Below, piece after piece: positions 6,675-14,369 of a stretch of DNA of 64,000 nt. Position 1 is the stretch's first letter. Every line of letters starts with the position of its first letter. The notes beneath the pieces are model-generated. The model made no database searches, had not been told where the DNA came from, and saw only the letters and a list, made by a program, of their open reading frames with translations. Made by a program: the position numbers and the translations under genes. This DNA comes from Niveispirillum sp048066115 (GTDB lineage: Bacteria > Pseudomonadota > Alphaproteobacteria > Azospirillales > Azospirillaceae), in assembly GCF_048066115.1 (NCBI RefSeq), contig NZ_JBLTYX010000006.1, positions 186,001 through 250,000 on the forward strand, in the 5' to 3' direction.

Positions 6675-8204
6675 TCACCGCGCCAGCTTCGGCCCCGCCT
6701 GCACGTTGATCTCGCCCGTGCGGTTCAGCGCCTTGGACAAGGCCTCCACCCGGCGCTGCACGCTGTCGCCGGTCAGCATGGCGGCATCCTCCGGCAGGAT
6801 AAGGGTCAGCTTCTGGTCACCCAGGCGCAGCACGGTTCGCTGCAGCAGGGTGGCGGCACCGCCGGTCAGGGTGTGGGCCAGACGCAGGGCCAGACCCAGT
6901 ATATAGGCCCGGGCCAGCGCTCCCTCCTTCAGCAGCCCGCGGGCGGGTGCCAGGACGGGATGGTCCATGGTGCCGGCATAGCGGACATGGACGGCCGTGG
7001 CCAGGAAGGCACGTTCGGCATGGTCGACACCGGCGAACGGCATGCGCAAGATGCGCAGGAAGGCATGTTCGGCACGGTAATCGGGATGTTCGGCCCAGCC
7101 CAGATCGGACAGCAGGCAGGCCGCCTGGCGCAGGCGCCGGGCCACCGGATCCTCGCCCACGAACAAAGGTGCCGTCCAGCCGGACAGGATTTCGGCATGG
7201 CCGAAACGGCCGATGCGTTCGGCCACATCTTCGCACGCGGTGATCAGGGGGTCCTGCCGTCGTTCCGACTTGTCCAGCAGATCATAGAGATGGCCCTCAC
7301 GCAGACCATAGGCGGAGAAGGTGACGCGCGCCGGCTGTACCGCCTTCAGCACCCGTTCCATGACCAGGGCGGCCAGGGGCAGGGTGTCCAGGCGGCGCTT
7401 GGACACGCCCTGCATCTTCTCCAGGTTGCTGCGGCCGGCCCGCGCCACGGTGCTGGCGAATTCCGCCATCGCCGCCGCATCCACGCTGTACTGGTGGATG
7501 ATGTGCAGCGGGTGGTTCACCTGCTCCATATGCATCTTGGCCAGCGCACGCCAGGCGCCGCCGACCGGGTAATAGGTGCGGCCCTTGCCGCGCGCCAGCC
7601 AATCCAGCCTGCCCAGGTGCTGGTCGATCAGCTTGGCGGCGGGACCGGGCTTGCCGTCCGTGGCCTCCAGCAAGCGCAGCGGGCCCAGCGGCGTCGTCAC
7701 CTGCGCCCCGATCTCACCCTTTTCCAGCAGCACCAGTTCCAGGCTGCCGCCGCCCAGGTCGCCGGCCAGTCCTTCGGCATTGGGTGCACCGGACAGCACG
7801 CCGAGTGCGGCCAGCCGCGCCTCTTCCTCACCCGACAGGACATCGACATGAAAGCCGGTGCGGCGAGTGATCTCCGCCACGAAATCGGCGCCGTCGGCCG
7901 CGTCGCGCACGGCGGCGGTGGCCAGGACATCAACACGGCCGACCTGCATGCCTTCCAGCAGGCGGCGGAAGCGGACCAGATTGTCCAGCGCCAGCACCAC
8001 CCCCTCGGGGTTCAGCCTGCCGGTCCGCTCCACCGTTTTGCCCAGGCCAGGCAGGACCTTTTCATTGAAAAGGGCGACGGGCGAACGTGTCAGTTTCTCA
8101 TAGACGACGCAACGCATCGAATTGGAACCGACATCGATGACCGCCAAGCGGTCCTCGGCATGGGCGTGATCCACGTTCAGTCGGTCCACTTTCAGTGACA
8201 ACAT
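6675..8204 (-). CDS. ppx: Ppx/GppA family exopolyphosphatase
   Basis: 509 residues, hydrolysing terminal phosphate from polyphosphate and/or pppGpp. The actin-like ASKHA fold is shown by the phosphate-1 loop VIDVGSNSMR (about 22-31), the acidic stretch LSGEEEARLA (about 124-133) and the phosphate-2 loop AGDLGGGSLELV (about 147-158). An HD-like C-terminal domain follows. It is 15 nt downstream of ppk on the same strand, the classic ppk-ppx pairing of polyphosphate synthesis and breakdown. It cannot be told from sequence whether polyphosphate or pppGpp is preferred. Confidence 0.93.
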   Translation of the reverse strand: MLSLKVDRLNVDHAHAEDRLAVIDVGSNSMRCVVYEKLTRSPVALFNEKVLPGLGKTVERTGRLNPEGVVLALDNLVRFRRLLEGMQVGRVDVLATAAVRDAADGADFVAEITRRTGFHVDVLSGEEEARLAALGVLSGAPNAEGLAGDLGGGSLELVLLEKGEIGAQVTTPLGPLRLLEATDGKPGPAAKLIDQHLGRLDWLARGKGRTYYPVGGAWRALAKMHMEQVNHPLHIIHQYSVDAAAMAEFASTVARAGRSNLEKMQGVSKRRLDTLPLAALVMERVLKAVQPARVTFSAYGLREGHLYDLLDKSERRQDPLITACEDVAERIGRFGHAEILSGWTAPLFVGEDPVARRLRQAACLLSDLGWAEHPDYRAEHAFLRILRMPFAGVDHAERAFLATAVHVRYAGTMDHPVLAPARGLLKEGALARAYILGLALRLAHTLTGGAATLLQRTVLRLGDQKLTLILPEDAAMLTGDSVQRRVEALSKALNRTGEINVQAGPKLAR

Positions 8205-8219
8205 CGGGAGAATGCCGGG

Positions 8220-10556
8220 TTACGGGAAATTGCTCAACACCAGTTTCGGGGGTAGCCGCGCCTCGCTGGTGGCGCTACCACGACCGGACAGGCTGGGGTT
8301 CGTCATGAAATAGGTATGGGCGTTGAAGCTTTCCACGCAAGGCTCCACGCGGCGGTATGTCGCGTCGGGTTGCAGGACCCAGCTCTGCGTATTGTCCTTC
8401 AGGTTGGCGACCATGATCTGATCCAGCACCTGCTGGTGCACCGTCAGGTTCTCGATGGGCACCAGCGTCTCGATGCGGCGGTCCAGGTTGCGGGGCATCC
8501 AGTCGGCCGAGGAGATGTATACCCTGGCCTTGGCCGAGGGCAGGCCATGGCCGTTGCCGAAGCAGATCACGCGGCCATGTTCCAGGAACCGGCCGACGAT
8601 CGACTTCACATGGATATTGTCCGACAGGCCGGGCACACCGGGCCGCAGGCAGCAGATGCCGCGGATCACCAGCTCGATCTTCACGCCGTTCTGCGATGCC
8701 TCGTACAGCTTGTCGATCAGCTTGGCATCGACCAAGCTGTTCAGCTTGACCCAGATCTGGGCCGGCCGGCCGGCATGGGCATGCGCGATCTCCGCGTCGA
8801 TCAGATCGACCAGACGCTGGCGCAGGGTGGTGGGGGCGATGGCGATCTTTTCCAGCGCCTTGGGCGTGGCGTAACCCGTCATGTAATTGAACATATGGGC
8901 CGCGTCATGGCCCAGGGCCACGTCGCAGGTGAAGAAGGATAGGTCGGTGTAAACCTTGGCGGTGATCGGGTGGTAATTGCCCGTGCCGAAATGCACATAG
9001 GTGCGCAGACCGTGGCTTTCGCGGCGCACCACCAGCGACACCTTGGCATGGGTCTTCAAATCCACGAAACCATAGACCACCTGCACACCGGCGCGTTCCA
9101 TGTCGCGGGCCCAGCGGATATTGGCCTCCTCGTCGAACCGCGCCTTCAGTTCCACCAGGGCCGTGACCGACTTGCCCTGTTCGGCCGCGTCGATCAGGGC
9201 CGCGACGATGGGGCTGTTCTTCGAGGTCCGGTACAGCGTCTGCTTGATGGCCAGGACGTTGGGATCGGCAGCGGCCTGACGCAGGAACTGCACCACCACA
9301 TCGAAGCTTTCGAACGGATGATGGACGACAATGTCCTTCTGGCGGATGGCCGCGAAGCAATCGCCGCCGAAATCGCGGATACGCTCCGGGAAGCGGGCAT
9401 TGTAGGGGGAGAACAGCAGGTCCGGCCGGTCGTCACCGATGATCTGCTTGGTATCGGCCAGCCCGATCAGCCCATCCAGCACGAACACATCGTCGGCGCT
9501 GACATGCAGCTCGTCGGTCAGGAAGTCGCGCAGGTCGTTCGACATGCCGGTATTGACGGCGAGGCGAATGACGCTGCCGCGCTTGCGGCGCTTCAGGGCG
9601 CTCTCGAACGTGCGGACCAGGTCCTCGGCTTCTTCCTCGATCTCCATCTCGCTGTCGCGCAGGACGCGGAACACGCCATGCCCCTTCAGCACGAAGGGCG
9701 GGAACAGGCGGGAAATGAAGGTCAGCACCACCTGTTCCAGCAGCACATAGCGCGTGTCGGTGCCGGGCAGGCGGATGAACCGGTCCAACTGTTGCGGCAG
9801 CAGCACCAGGGCGTCCAGCTCCGCCCCCTTCTGCGGGTCGAACAGCTGCAGGGCGAGCGCGAATCCGCCATTGGGCACGAAGGGGAATGGGTGGGCCGGA
9901 TCGACGGCGATGGGGGTCAGGACCGGGAAAATCTCATCGATGAAGCGGGCTTCCAGCCAGTCATGCTCCCCGGCGGTCAGCTCGTCGGGATCTATCACGG
10001 CGATGCCGTTGGCGCGCAGGGTCTTGCGCAGCATCAGCCAGCAGGCCTGCTGGTCGCGCATGACGTCGGTGACGCGGTAATTGATGGCCGCCAGTTGCTG
10101 CTGGGGCGTCAGATTGTCGTCGGACGGAGTCGTGACCTTGGCGGCCACCTGGGCCTTCAGGCCAGCGACGCGCACCGTGTAGAACTCGTCCAGGTTGCTG
10201 GCCGAGATGGACAGGAAGCGCAGCCGTTCCAGCAGCGGGTGCTGTGCGTTGTACGCCTCTTCCAGGACGCGCTGGTTGAAGGCCAGCCAGGACAGTTCAC
10301 GGTTGATGAAGCGTTCCGGGCTGTCATGCGCGATGCCGGGCGGGATTGCCTGCACAATCGCCTTGGCCGCGGTGGCGTCGGCCGGGGTGGGCAGCATGTC
10401 AGGGGCGGCGGTCACGATGGTTTCGTCCTTCTGGTCCTCTGGGGCCGCGGCAGTATATGTTGCTTCTGTGACGGTTTCGGGTACACGGGTCCCGCGCGGG
10501 CGGCGACGCTGCCCTGTGCCGGAGCCACTTCCCGTTCCCTTGCTGCTGGTCGTCAT
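8220..10556 (-). CDS. ppk1: polyphosphate kinase 1
   Basis: 778-residue PPK1, which reversibly makes polyphosphate from ATP. Conserved N-domain SPERFINRELSWLAFNQRVLEEA begins near residue 78. The autophosphorylated His522 lies in TYVHFGTGNYHP, and a second active-site region SADWMPRNLDRRIE follows near 680. The first ~75 residues are low-complexity and beyond the usual family start. ATG 10556 overlaps the sixA ATG on the other strand; an internal ATG at 10397 (MLPTPADATA) is a plausible true start. Neither has a strong ribosome binding site. Operon with ppx. Confidence 0.94.
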   Translation of the reverse strand: MTTSSKGTGSGSGTGQRRRPRGTRVPETVTEATYTAAAPEDQKDETIVTAAPDMLPTPADATAAKAIVQAIPPGIAHDSPERFINRELSWLAFNQRVLEEAYNAQHPLLERLRFLSISASNLDEFYTVRVAGLKAQVAAKVTTPSDDNLTPQQQLAAINYRVTDVMRDQQACWLMLRKTLRANGIAVIDPDELTAGEHDWLEARFIDEIFPVLTPIAVDPAHPFPFVPNGGFALALQLFDPQKGAELDALVLLPQQLDRFIRLPGTDTRYVLLEQVVLTFISRLFPPFVLKGHGVFRVLRDSEMEIEEEAEDLVRTFESALKRRKRGSVIRLAVNTGMSNDLRDFLTDELHVSADDVFVLDGLIGLADTKQIIGDDRPDLLFSPYNARFPERIRDFGGDCFAAIRQKDIVVHHPFESFDVVVQFLRQAAADPNVLAIKQTLYRTSKNSPIVAALIDAAEQGKSVTALVELKARFDEEANIRWARDMERAGVQVVYGFVDLKTHAKVSLVVRRESHGLRTYVHFGTGNYHPITAKVYTDLSFFTCDVALGHDAAHMFNYMTGYATPKALEKIAIAPTTLRQRLVDLIDAEIAHAHAGRPAQIWVKLNSLVDAKLIDKLYEASQNGVKIELVIRGICCLRPGVPGLSDNIHVKSIVGRFLEHGRVICFGNGHGLPSAKARVYISSADWMPRNLDRRIETLVPIENLTVHQQVLDQIMVANLKDNTQSWVLQPDATYRRVEPCVESFNAHTYFMTNPSLSGRGSATSEARLPPKLVLSNFP

Positions 10557-11091
10557 GAAGACACTCTATCTGCTGCGGCACGCCAAATCGGACTGGGATG
10601 ACCCGCGACTGGCCGACCATGATCGCCCGCTGAACCCGCGTGGGCACAGGGCCGCCGCGACGATGGCGAATTATTGGGCGGCGCGCAAGGGCGGGCCGCC
10701 CCGCCCGGACCTGGTCGTCTGCTCCACCGCCATGCGGGCGCGGGCCACGCTGGAGATCGTAGCCGCCGCCTGGGGCACCGACCTGCCGCCCACGACCTTC
10801 GACCGATCCATCTATCTGTGCGGGGAGGAAATGCTGCTGGACCGGGTGAAGGCACTGCCGGATGAGGTGGGGACGGCGCTGTTCGTGGGCCATAATCCGG
10901 ATTTCCAGCTGCTGGCCCGCGATCTCTGTGCGAAAGGGGATTTAGCCCTGCGTCAGGCGCTCGCCTCCAAGCTGCCCACCTGTTCCTTCCTGGAGATCGC
11001 GGTGCCTGATGGCTTGGCCTGGCGCGATCTGAAATGGGGAACGTGCACGCTGGCTGGCTTCACCCGGCCGCGCGATCTGGAAGAACGCTGA
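10555..11091 (+). CDS. sixA: SixA-like phosphohistidine phosphatase (histidine phosphatase superfamily)
   Basis: 178 residues. The catalytic RHG-type motif LLRHAKSDW (Arg8-His9) is at the extreme N-terminus, which fixes the start at ATG 10555. The second conserved His is in FVGHNPDF (about residue 111), and the CSTAMRAR segment supplies a further active-site Arg. SixA enzymes dephosphorylate histidine-phosphotransfer proteins or other phosphohistidines. The ATG overlaps the divergent ppk ATG by two bases. It is followed by the CYTH/CHAD gene, so all four neighbouring genes act on phosphate bonds. Confidence 0.88.
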   Translation: MKTLYLLRHAKSDWDDPRLADHDRPLNPRGHRAAATMANYWAARKGGPPRPDLVVCSTAMRARATLEIVAAAWGTDLPPTTFDRSIYLCGEEMLLDRVKALPDEVGTALFVGHNPDFQLLARDLCAKGDLALRQALASKLPTCSFLEIAVPDGLAWRDLKWGTCTLAGFTRPRDLEER

Positions 11092-11176
11092 TCGGGTCTT
11101 TGTCGCTTCCGTCCGTTGCCGCACTGCGGTATGTGAAAGATATTCATTTCCCGACGGAACCGACGCGCGAGCCCCC

Positions 11177-12718
11177 TTGAACGCCAAGCCCAAGGCCCCC
11201 CGCATGCCCCGCCCGGAACGGGAGGTGGAGATCAAGCTGCTGGCCGATGCGGCGGATTTACCGCGCATTGCCGCCCTGGCCCTGGTGCGCGACCGGCTAG
11301 TGGCGCAGGCCGATCCCGTGCGCCTGCACACATCCTATTACGACACGCCGGGGCTGGCCCTGGCCAAGCGCGGCCTGGCCCTGCGCCTGCGCCGCCAGGG
11401 CATGCGGCGCGAGCAGTCGGTGAAGACCATGTCCACGCATGAGGCGGGCGACGGCGCCGGCATCGCCGTGCGGCGCGAATGGCGGTGGGAGGTGGCGGGC
11501 GATGGCCTGGATACCGGCCTGTTGCGCCAGGGTGACCTGTCGGAACTGATCCCGCGCGAGGCGCTGGACAACCTGTCGCCGCTGTTCACCACGGATGTGC
11601 AGCGCACGGTGCTGATGCTGCGGGCCGGCAGCGACGGGCGGGTGGAACTGGCCCTGGACCTGGGCCAGGCCCTGGTCATGGCGCCCGATGGCCAGCCCGC
11701 CGCCCGCCACACGGTCAGCGAGGTGGAACTGGAGCTTCAGCAGGGGGAAGTGGCGGACCTGTTCCGGCTGGCCGCCGACATCCATGCCCGCATTCCGCTG
11801 CGCCTGTCCACGCGCAGCAAGGCCGATCTGGGTCTGGCCCTGCTGACCGGCGCCCAGCCGCGCGCCCATGCCGTGCGTCCGCTGGGCATCACGCCCATCA
11901 CCACGGTGATGGAGGCGTTCCGCCATATCGGGCGCAATGGCCTGGCCCACCTGCTGGACAACCAGCCGGCTTTTACCGAGGCGATGGGCGACCCGGCGGC
12001 ATTGCGGGAGATGGCGTCGGCCGTGCGCCGGCTGATCACCGCTTACGGCTTGTTCGCCGACCTGATCCATACCGACCAGGGCGATGCGCTGCGCGACCAG
12101 TTGAAGCAGCTGGGCCGCAAGCTGGAAAGGGCCCGCGACTGGCAGAAGCTGGCCATGGCGCTGACCGAGCTGCCGGCCGAGGCGCGCAAGGGGGCGGTCG
12201 GCCCCGTCTCCGCCGCCCGCGCCCTGGCGTTGGACAAGGCCATGCGCATGCTGGCCTCGCCCGCCTGGACGGGCTGGCAGCTGGAATTCGCGGCCTGGCT
12301 GGAGACGGGCGACTGGGCCCGCCAGCCCCATGGCTGCCCCTTCGGCACGACCCTGGCGGAAATTGCCGGCGACATGCTGCGCATCCGGCTGGACAAGCTG
12401 CGGGCGCTGGGCCTGCCGGGCGACGTGGCTACGGCCATCAAGGCGCATAAGCGTCTGCGCAAGCTGCGCTATGATCTGGATTTCTGCCGCGCCGTCTGGC
12501 CGGCGGAACGGGTGGCGCCGCTGCAGCGTACGGTGGACGCCCTGCGCACGCCCTTGAAACAGGCCGATGACGACATGAAGGCGGCGGCCCTGCTGGACAA
12601 GATCGACCAGCCGGCAGCGGCGGACGCGCTGCGCAAGCGGGCTGCGGCGGCGCTGAAACCGCTGCCGGCACTGTGGACGGCGTTCGTTACGGCGGAGGTT
12701 GTGGGTGTGGCGGGGTAG
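11177..12718 (+). CDS. CYTH and CHAD domain protein, probable inorganic triphosphatase
   Basis: 513 residues. The CYTH domain (about 12-210) carries the ExExK motif E16-V-E18-I-K20 plus further conserved acidic and basic residues lining the triphosphate tunnel (HTSYYDTPGLAL). The CHAD domain (about 225-505) is helical and His/Arg-rich (RLITAYGLF, RARDWQKL, KAHKRLRKLRYDLDF); CHAD domains bind polyphosphate. Known CYTH-CHAD proteins are triphosphatases such as YgiF. The neighbourhood (ppx, ppk, sixA) supports a role with polyphosphate. Start is TTG 11177; ATG 11204, just before the ExExK motif, is equally possible. Confidence 0.9.
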   Translation: MNAKPKAPRMPRPEREVEIKLLADAADLPRIAALALVRDRLVAQADPVRLHTSYYDTPGLALAKRGLALRLRRQGMRREQSVKTMSTHEAGDGAGIAVRREWRWEVAGDGLDTGLLRQGDLSELIPREALDNLSPLFTTDVQRTVLMLRAGSDGRVELALDLGQALVMAPDGQPAARHTVSEVELELQQGEVADLFRLAADIHARIPLRLSTRSKADLGLALLTGAQPRAHAVRPLGITPITTVMEAFRHIGRNGLAHLLDNQPAFTEAMGDPAALREMASAVRRLITAYGLFADLIHTDQGDALRDQLKQLGRKLERARDWQKLAMALTELPAEARKGAVGPVSAARALALDKAMRMLASPAWTGWQLEFAAWLETGDWARQPHGCPFGTTLAEIAGDMLRIRLDKLRALGLPGDVATAIKAHKRLRKLRYDLDFCRAVWPAERVAPLQRTVDALRTPLKQADDDMKAAALLDKIDQPAAADALRKRAAAALKPLPALWTAFVTAEVVGVAG

Positions 12719-12723
12719 GGGCT

Positions 12724-13113
12724 TCAGCGTTCCGTCAACGATGCTTCCGCTTCCGATGGCCTGATAAGGATTTCCGCCGCGATTCCCAACCGGTCATGCA
12801 GCCGTCGGATCATGCCGATCGACAGGCCGCGACGGCGGTTCAATACCTCTGCCACCCGCGTCCGGGTGCCGATCATCGGCTCCAGATCCTTGCGGGTCAG
12901 GCCCATCTGTTCCATGCGGAACTTGATGGCCTCGATCGGGTCCGGCGGGTCCATGGGATAGCGTTCCGCCTCGTACGCGTCGATCAGGGTGCCCAGGATT
13001 TCCAGCCGATCTCCTTCGGGCGTGCCGTTGGCGGCTCCCCATAGGCTTGCAACCTCTTCCAATGCCGCCTCATGGTCGGCATCCGTACGGATGGGTTTCA
13101 GTTCAGCCATCAT
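12724..13113 (-). CDS. HigA-family helix-turn-helix antitoxin (orphan)
   Basis: 129 residues resembling the HigA/COG5499 antitoxins that pair with HigB ribonucleases. The C-terminal HTH (MEQMGLTRKDLEPMIGTRTRVAEVLNRRRGLSIGMIRRLHDRLGI) is typical, with the acidic ERYPMDPPDPIEAIKF linker before it. Tandem ATG codons lie at 13113 and 13110. In this family the toxin normally lies immediately upstream with overlapping stop/start; here only 52 nt separate it from galM, so no full toxin fits. A 20-codon sequence just upstream looks like a toxin C-terminus (13103-13165). Confidence 0.75.
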   Translation of the reverse strand: MMAELKPIRTDADHEAALEEVASLWGAANGTPEGDRLEILGTLIDAYEAERYPMDPPDPIEAIKFRMEQMGLTRKDLEPMIGTRTRVAEVLNRRRGLSIGMIRRLHDRLGIAAEILIRPSEAEASLTER

Positions 13114-13165
13114 ATCCAATCTCCGCCACATCGATCCGCTGATAGTAACGGATAGGCAGGTAAAA
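13103..13165 (-). pseudogene. possible C-terminal remnant of a HigB toxin
   Basis: Read on the minus strand, the frame directly after the galM stop gives FYLPIRYYQRIDVAEIGYDG and then a TGA that overlaps the antitoxin start region (tATGATGGCTGA). HigB toxins of the COG4680 type typically end in a sequence like THAEYDRIDAxTI, which YYQRIDVAEI resembles, and the overlap with the antitoxin start is the usual higBA arrangement. The match is only about ten residues, so this is suggestive rather than firm. Confidence 0.27.
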
Positions 13166-14302
13166 TCACGCCACCCCGAACCGGTACTCGCTGACCGACC
13201 GGAACCGCTGCCCCGGGCGCAGTACCGTGCCGGGAAAGCCGGGCTGGTTGGGGCTGTTCTGGAAATGCTGGGGTTCCAGGCACACACCGCAATGGGGCTT
13301 GTAAGGCGCGCCGCCACGGCCTGCCATATTCACGCCATTGGCGGTGAAAAGCTGCACGCCCGGTTCGGTGGTCCAAAGCTCCATCACCCGGCCGCTGCCG
13401 GGATGTTCCAGGCGGGCGGCCTTGCGGGGGCCGGTATCCGGGGTGCTGCGGATCACGAAGCAATGGTCATAGCCGCCGCCGATGCGCATCTGTTCCTCCG
13501 TTGAGGCAATGTCACGGCCGATGGGCTTGGGTGTGCGGAAATCCAATGCGGTTCCGGCCACGGGGCGGATATCGCCCGTCACCATCTTGTCCGGACCGAA
13601 GGCGGTGAAGCCATCCGCCTCCATCGTCAGCACATGGTCATGGACCAGCGATCCCGGCACACCCGACAGGTTGAAATAGCCGTGATGGGTGGGGTTCAGG
13701 ACCGTGGGTTTGGTCGTCACTGCCTCGATCTCCATCCGGAAACGGTTGTCGGGCGTCAGACGATAGGTGACGGCGATGGCCAGTTCACCGGGGAACCCCT
13801 GGTCCCCGTCAGCCGACAGCAGCGTCATGCGCACCGCCGCACCGTCCAGCGGCTGGGCATGCCAGTTGCGCTTGGCAAAGCCGTCCGGCCCGCCATGGGA
13901 GGAATGTTTGGACCCGCCGGTTTCCAACCGCACCTCCCGCCCATCCAGGGGAAAGCGGCCATTGCCGATGCGGCCGGCATAGCGGCCGACCAGGGTGCCG
14001 AAATTGCGTGACCTGATGCGGTAGCTCTCGAAATCATCCAAGCCCAGGACGATATCGGCGAAGGTTCCCGCCTTGTCCGGCATGACCAGGTTGGTGACGC
14101 TGGCGCCATAGGTCATGGCCCGCAGGCTGGCGCCGCTGCCATTGGTCAGGGTGTAGAGCGTGACGGGCTGGCCGTCCGGCAGGGTGCCGAATGTCTCCGC
14201 CACCACCCCGGCCCGGCCGGACAGGCGCCCGGCACAGCCGGCCAGCGGCAGGGCGGCGAGCGAGGCCAGGAGCGAGCGGCGGGAGAACATCATCGTCGGC
14301 AT
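13166..14302 (-). CDS. galM: exported aldose 1-epimerase (galactose mutarotase)
   Basis: 378 residues. The mutarotase fold motifs are present: GRYAGRIGNGRF, NPTHHGYFNLSG (catalytic His region, about 205-216), DHCFV and the GVCLEPQHF glutamate segment near the C-terminus. The N-terminus SRRSLLASLAALPLAGC combines a twin arginine with a lipobox, so the enzyme is probably a periplasmic lipoprotein. It interconverts alpha and beta anomers of sugars released outside the cytoplasm. It lies downstream of the TonB receptor but is separated by a terminator. ATG 14302 is used; ATG 14293 is possible. Confidence 0.9.
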   Translation of the reverse strand: MPTMMFSRRSLLASLAALPLAGCAGRLSGRAGVVAETFGTLPDGQPVTLYTLTNGSGASLRAMTYGASVTNLVMPDKAGTFADIVLGLDDFESYRIRSRNFGTLVGRYAGRIGNGRFPLDGREVRLETGGSKHSSHGGPDGFAKRNWHAQPLDGAAVRMTLLSADGDQGFPGELAIAVTYRLTPDNRFRMEIEAVTTKPTVLNPTHHGYFNLSGVPGSLVHDHVLTMEADGFTAFGPDKMVTGDIRPVAGTALDFRTPKPIGRDIASTEEQMRIGGGYDHCFVIRSTPDTGPRKAARLEHPGSGRVMELWTTEPGVQLFTANGVNMAGRGGAPYKPHCGVCLEPQHFQNSPNQPGFPGTVLRPGQRFRSVSEYRFGVA

Positions 14303-14317
14303 CCATAAAGTATAAAT

Positions 14318-14356
14318 GAAAAAGGGCCGGGGTGCGGTTGGCGCCCCGGCCCTTCA
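14318..14356 (-). terminator. intrinsic terminator of the TonB receptor gene
   Basis: Stem AAGGGCCGGGG (14322-14332) with CCCCGGCCCTT (14344-14354). On the minus strand the stem is followed by TTTTCATTTAT, a suitable U-rich release tract. It lies 14 nt past the receptor stop and 16 nt before the galM start, so galM should need its own promoter or read-through. Confidence 0.82.
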
Positions 14357-14369
14357 TCGCGACAGGTGC

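Noticed and set aside
6873..10601. Plus-strand frames opposite ppx and ppk
   Set aside because: The minus-strand proteins have full catalytic motifs; the plus frames have none.
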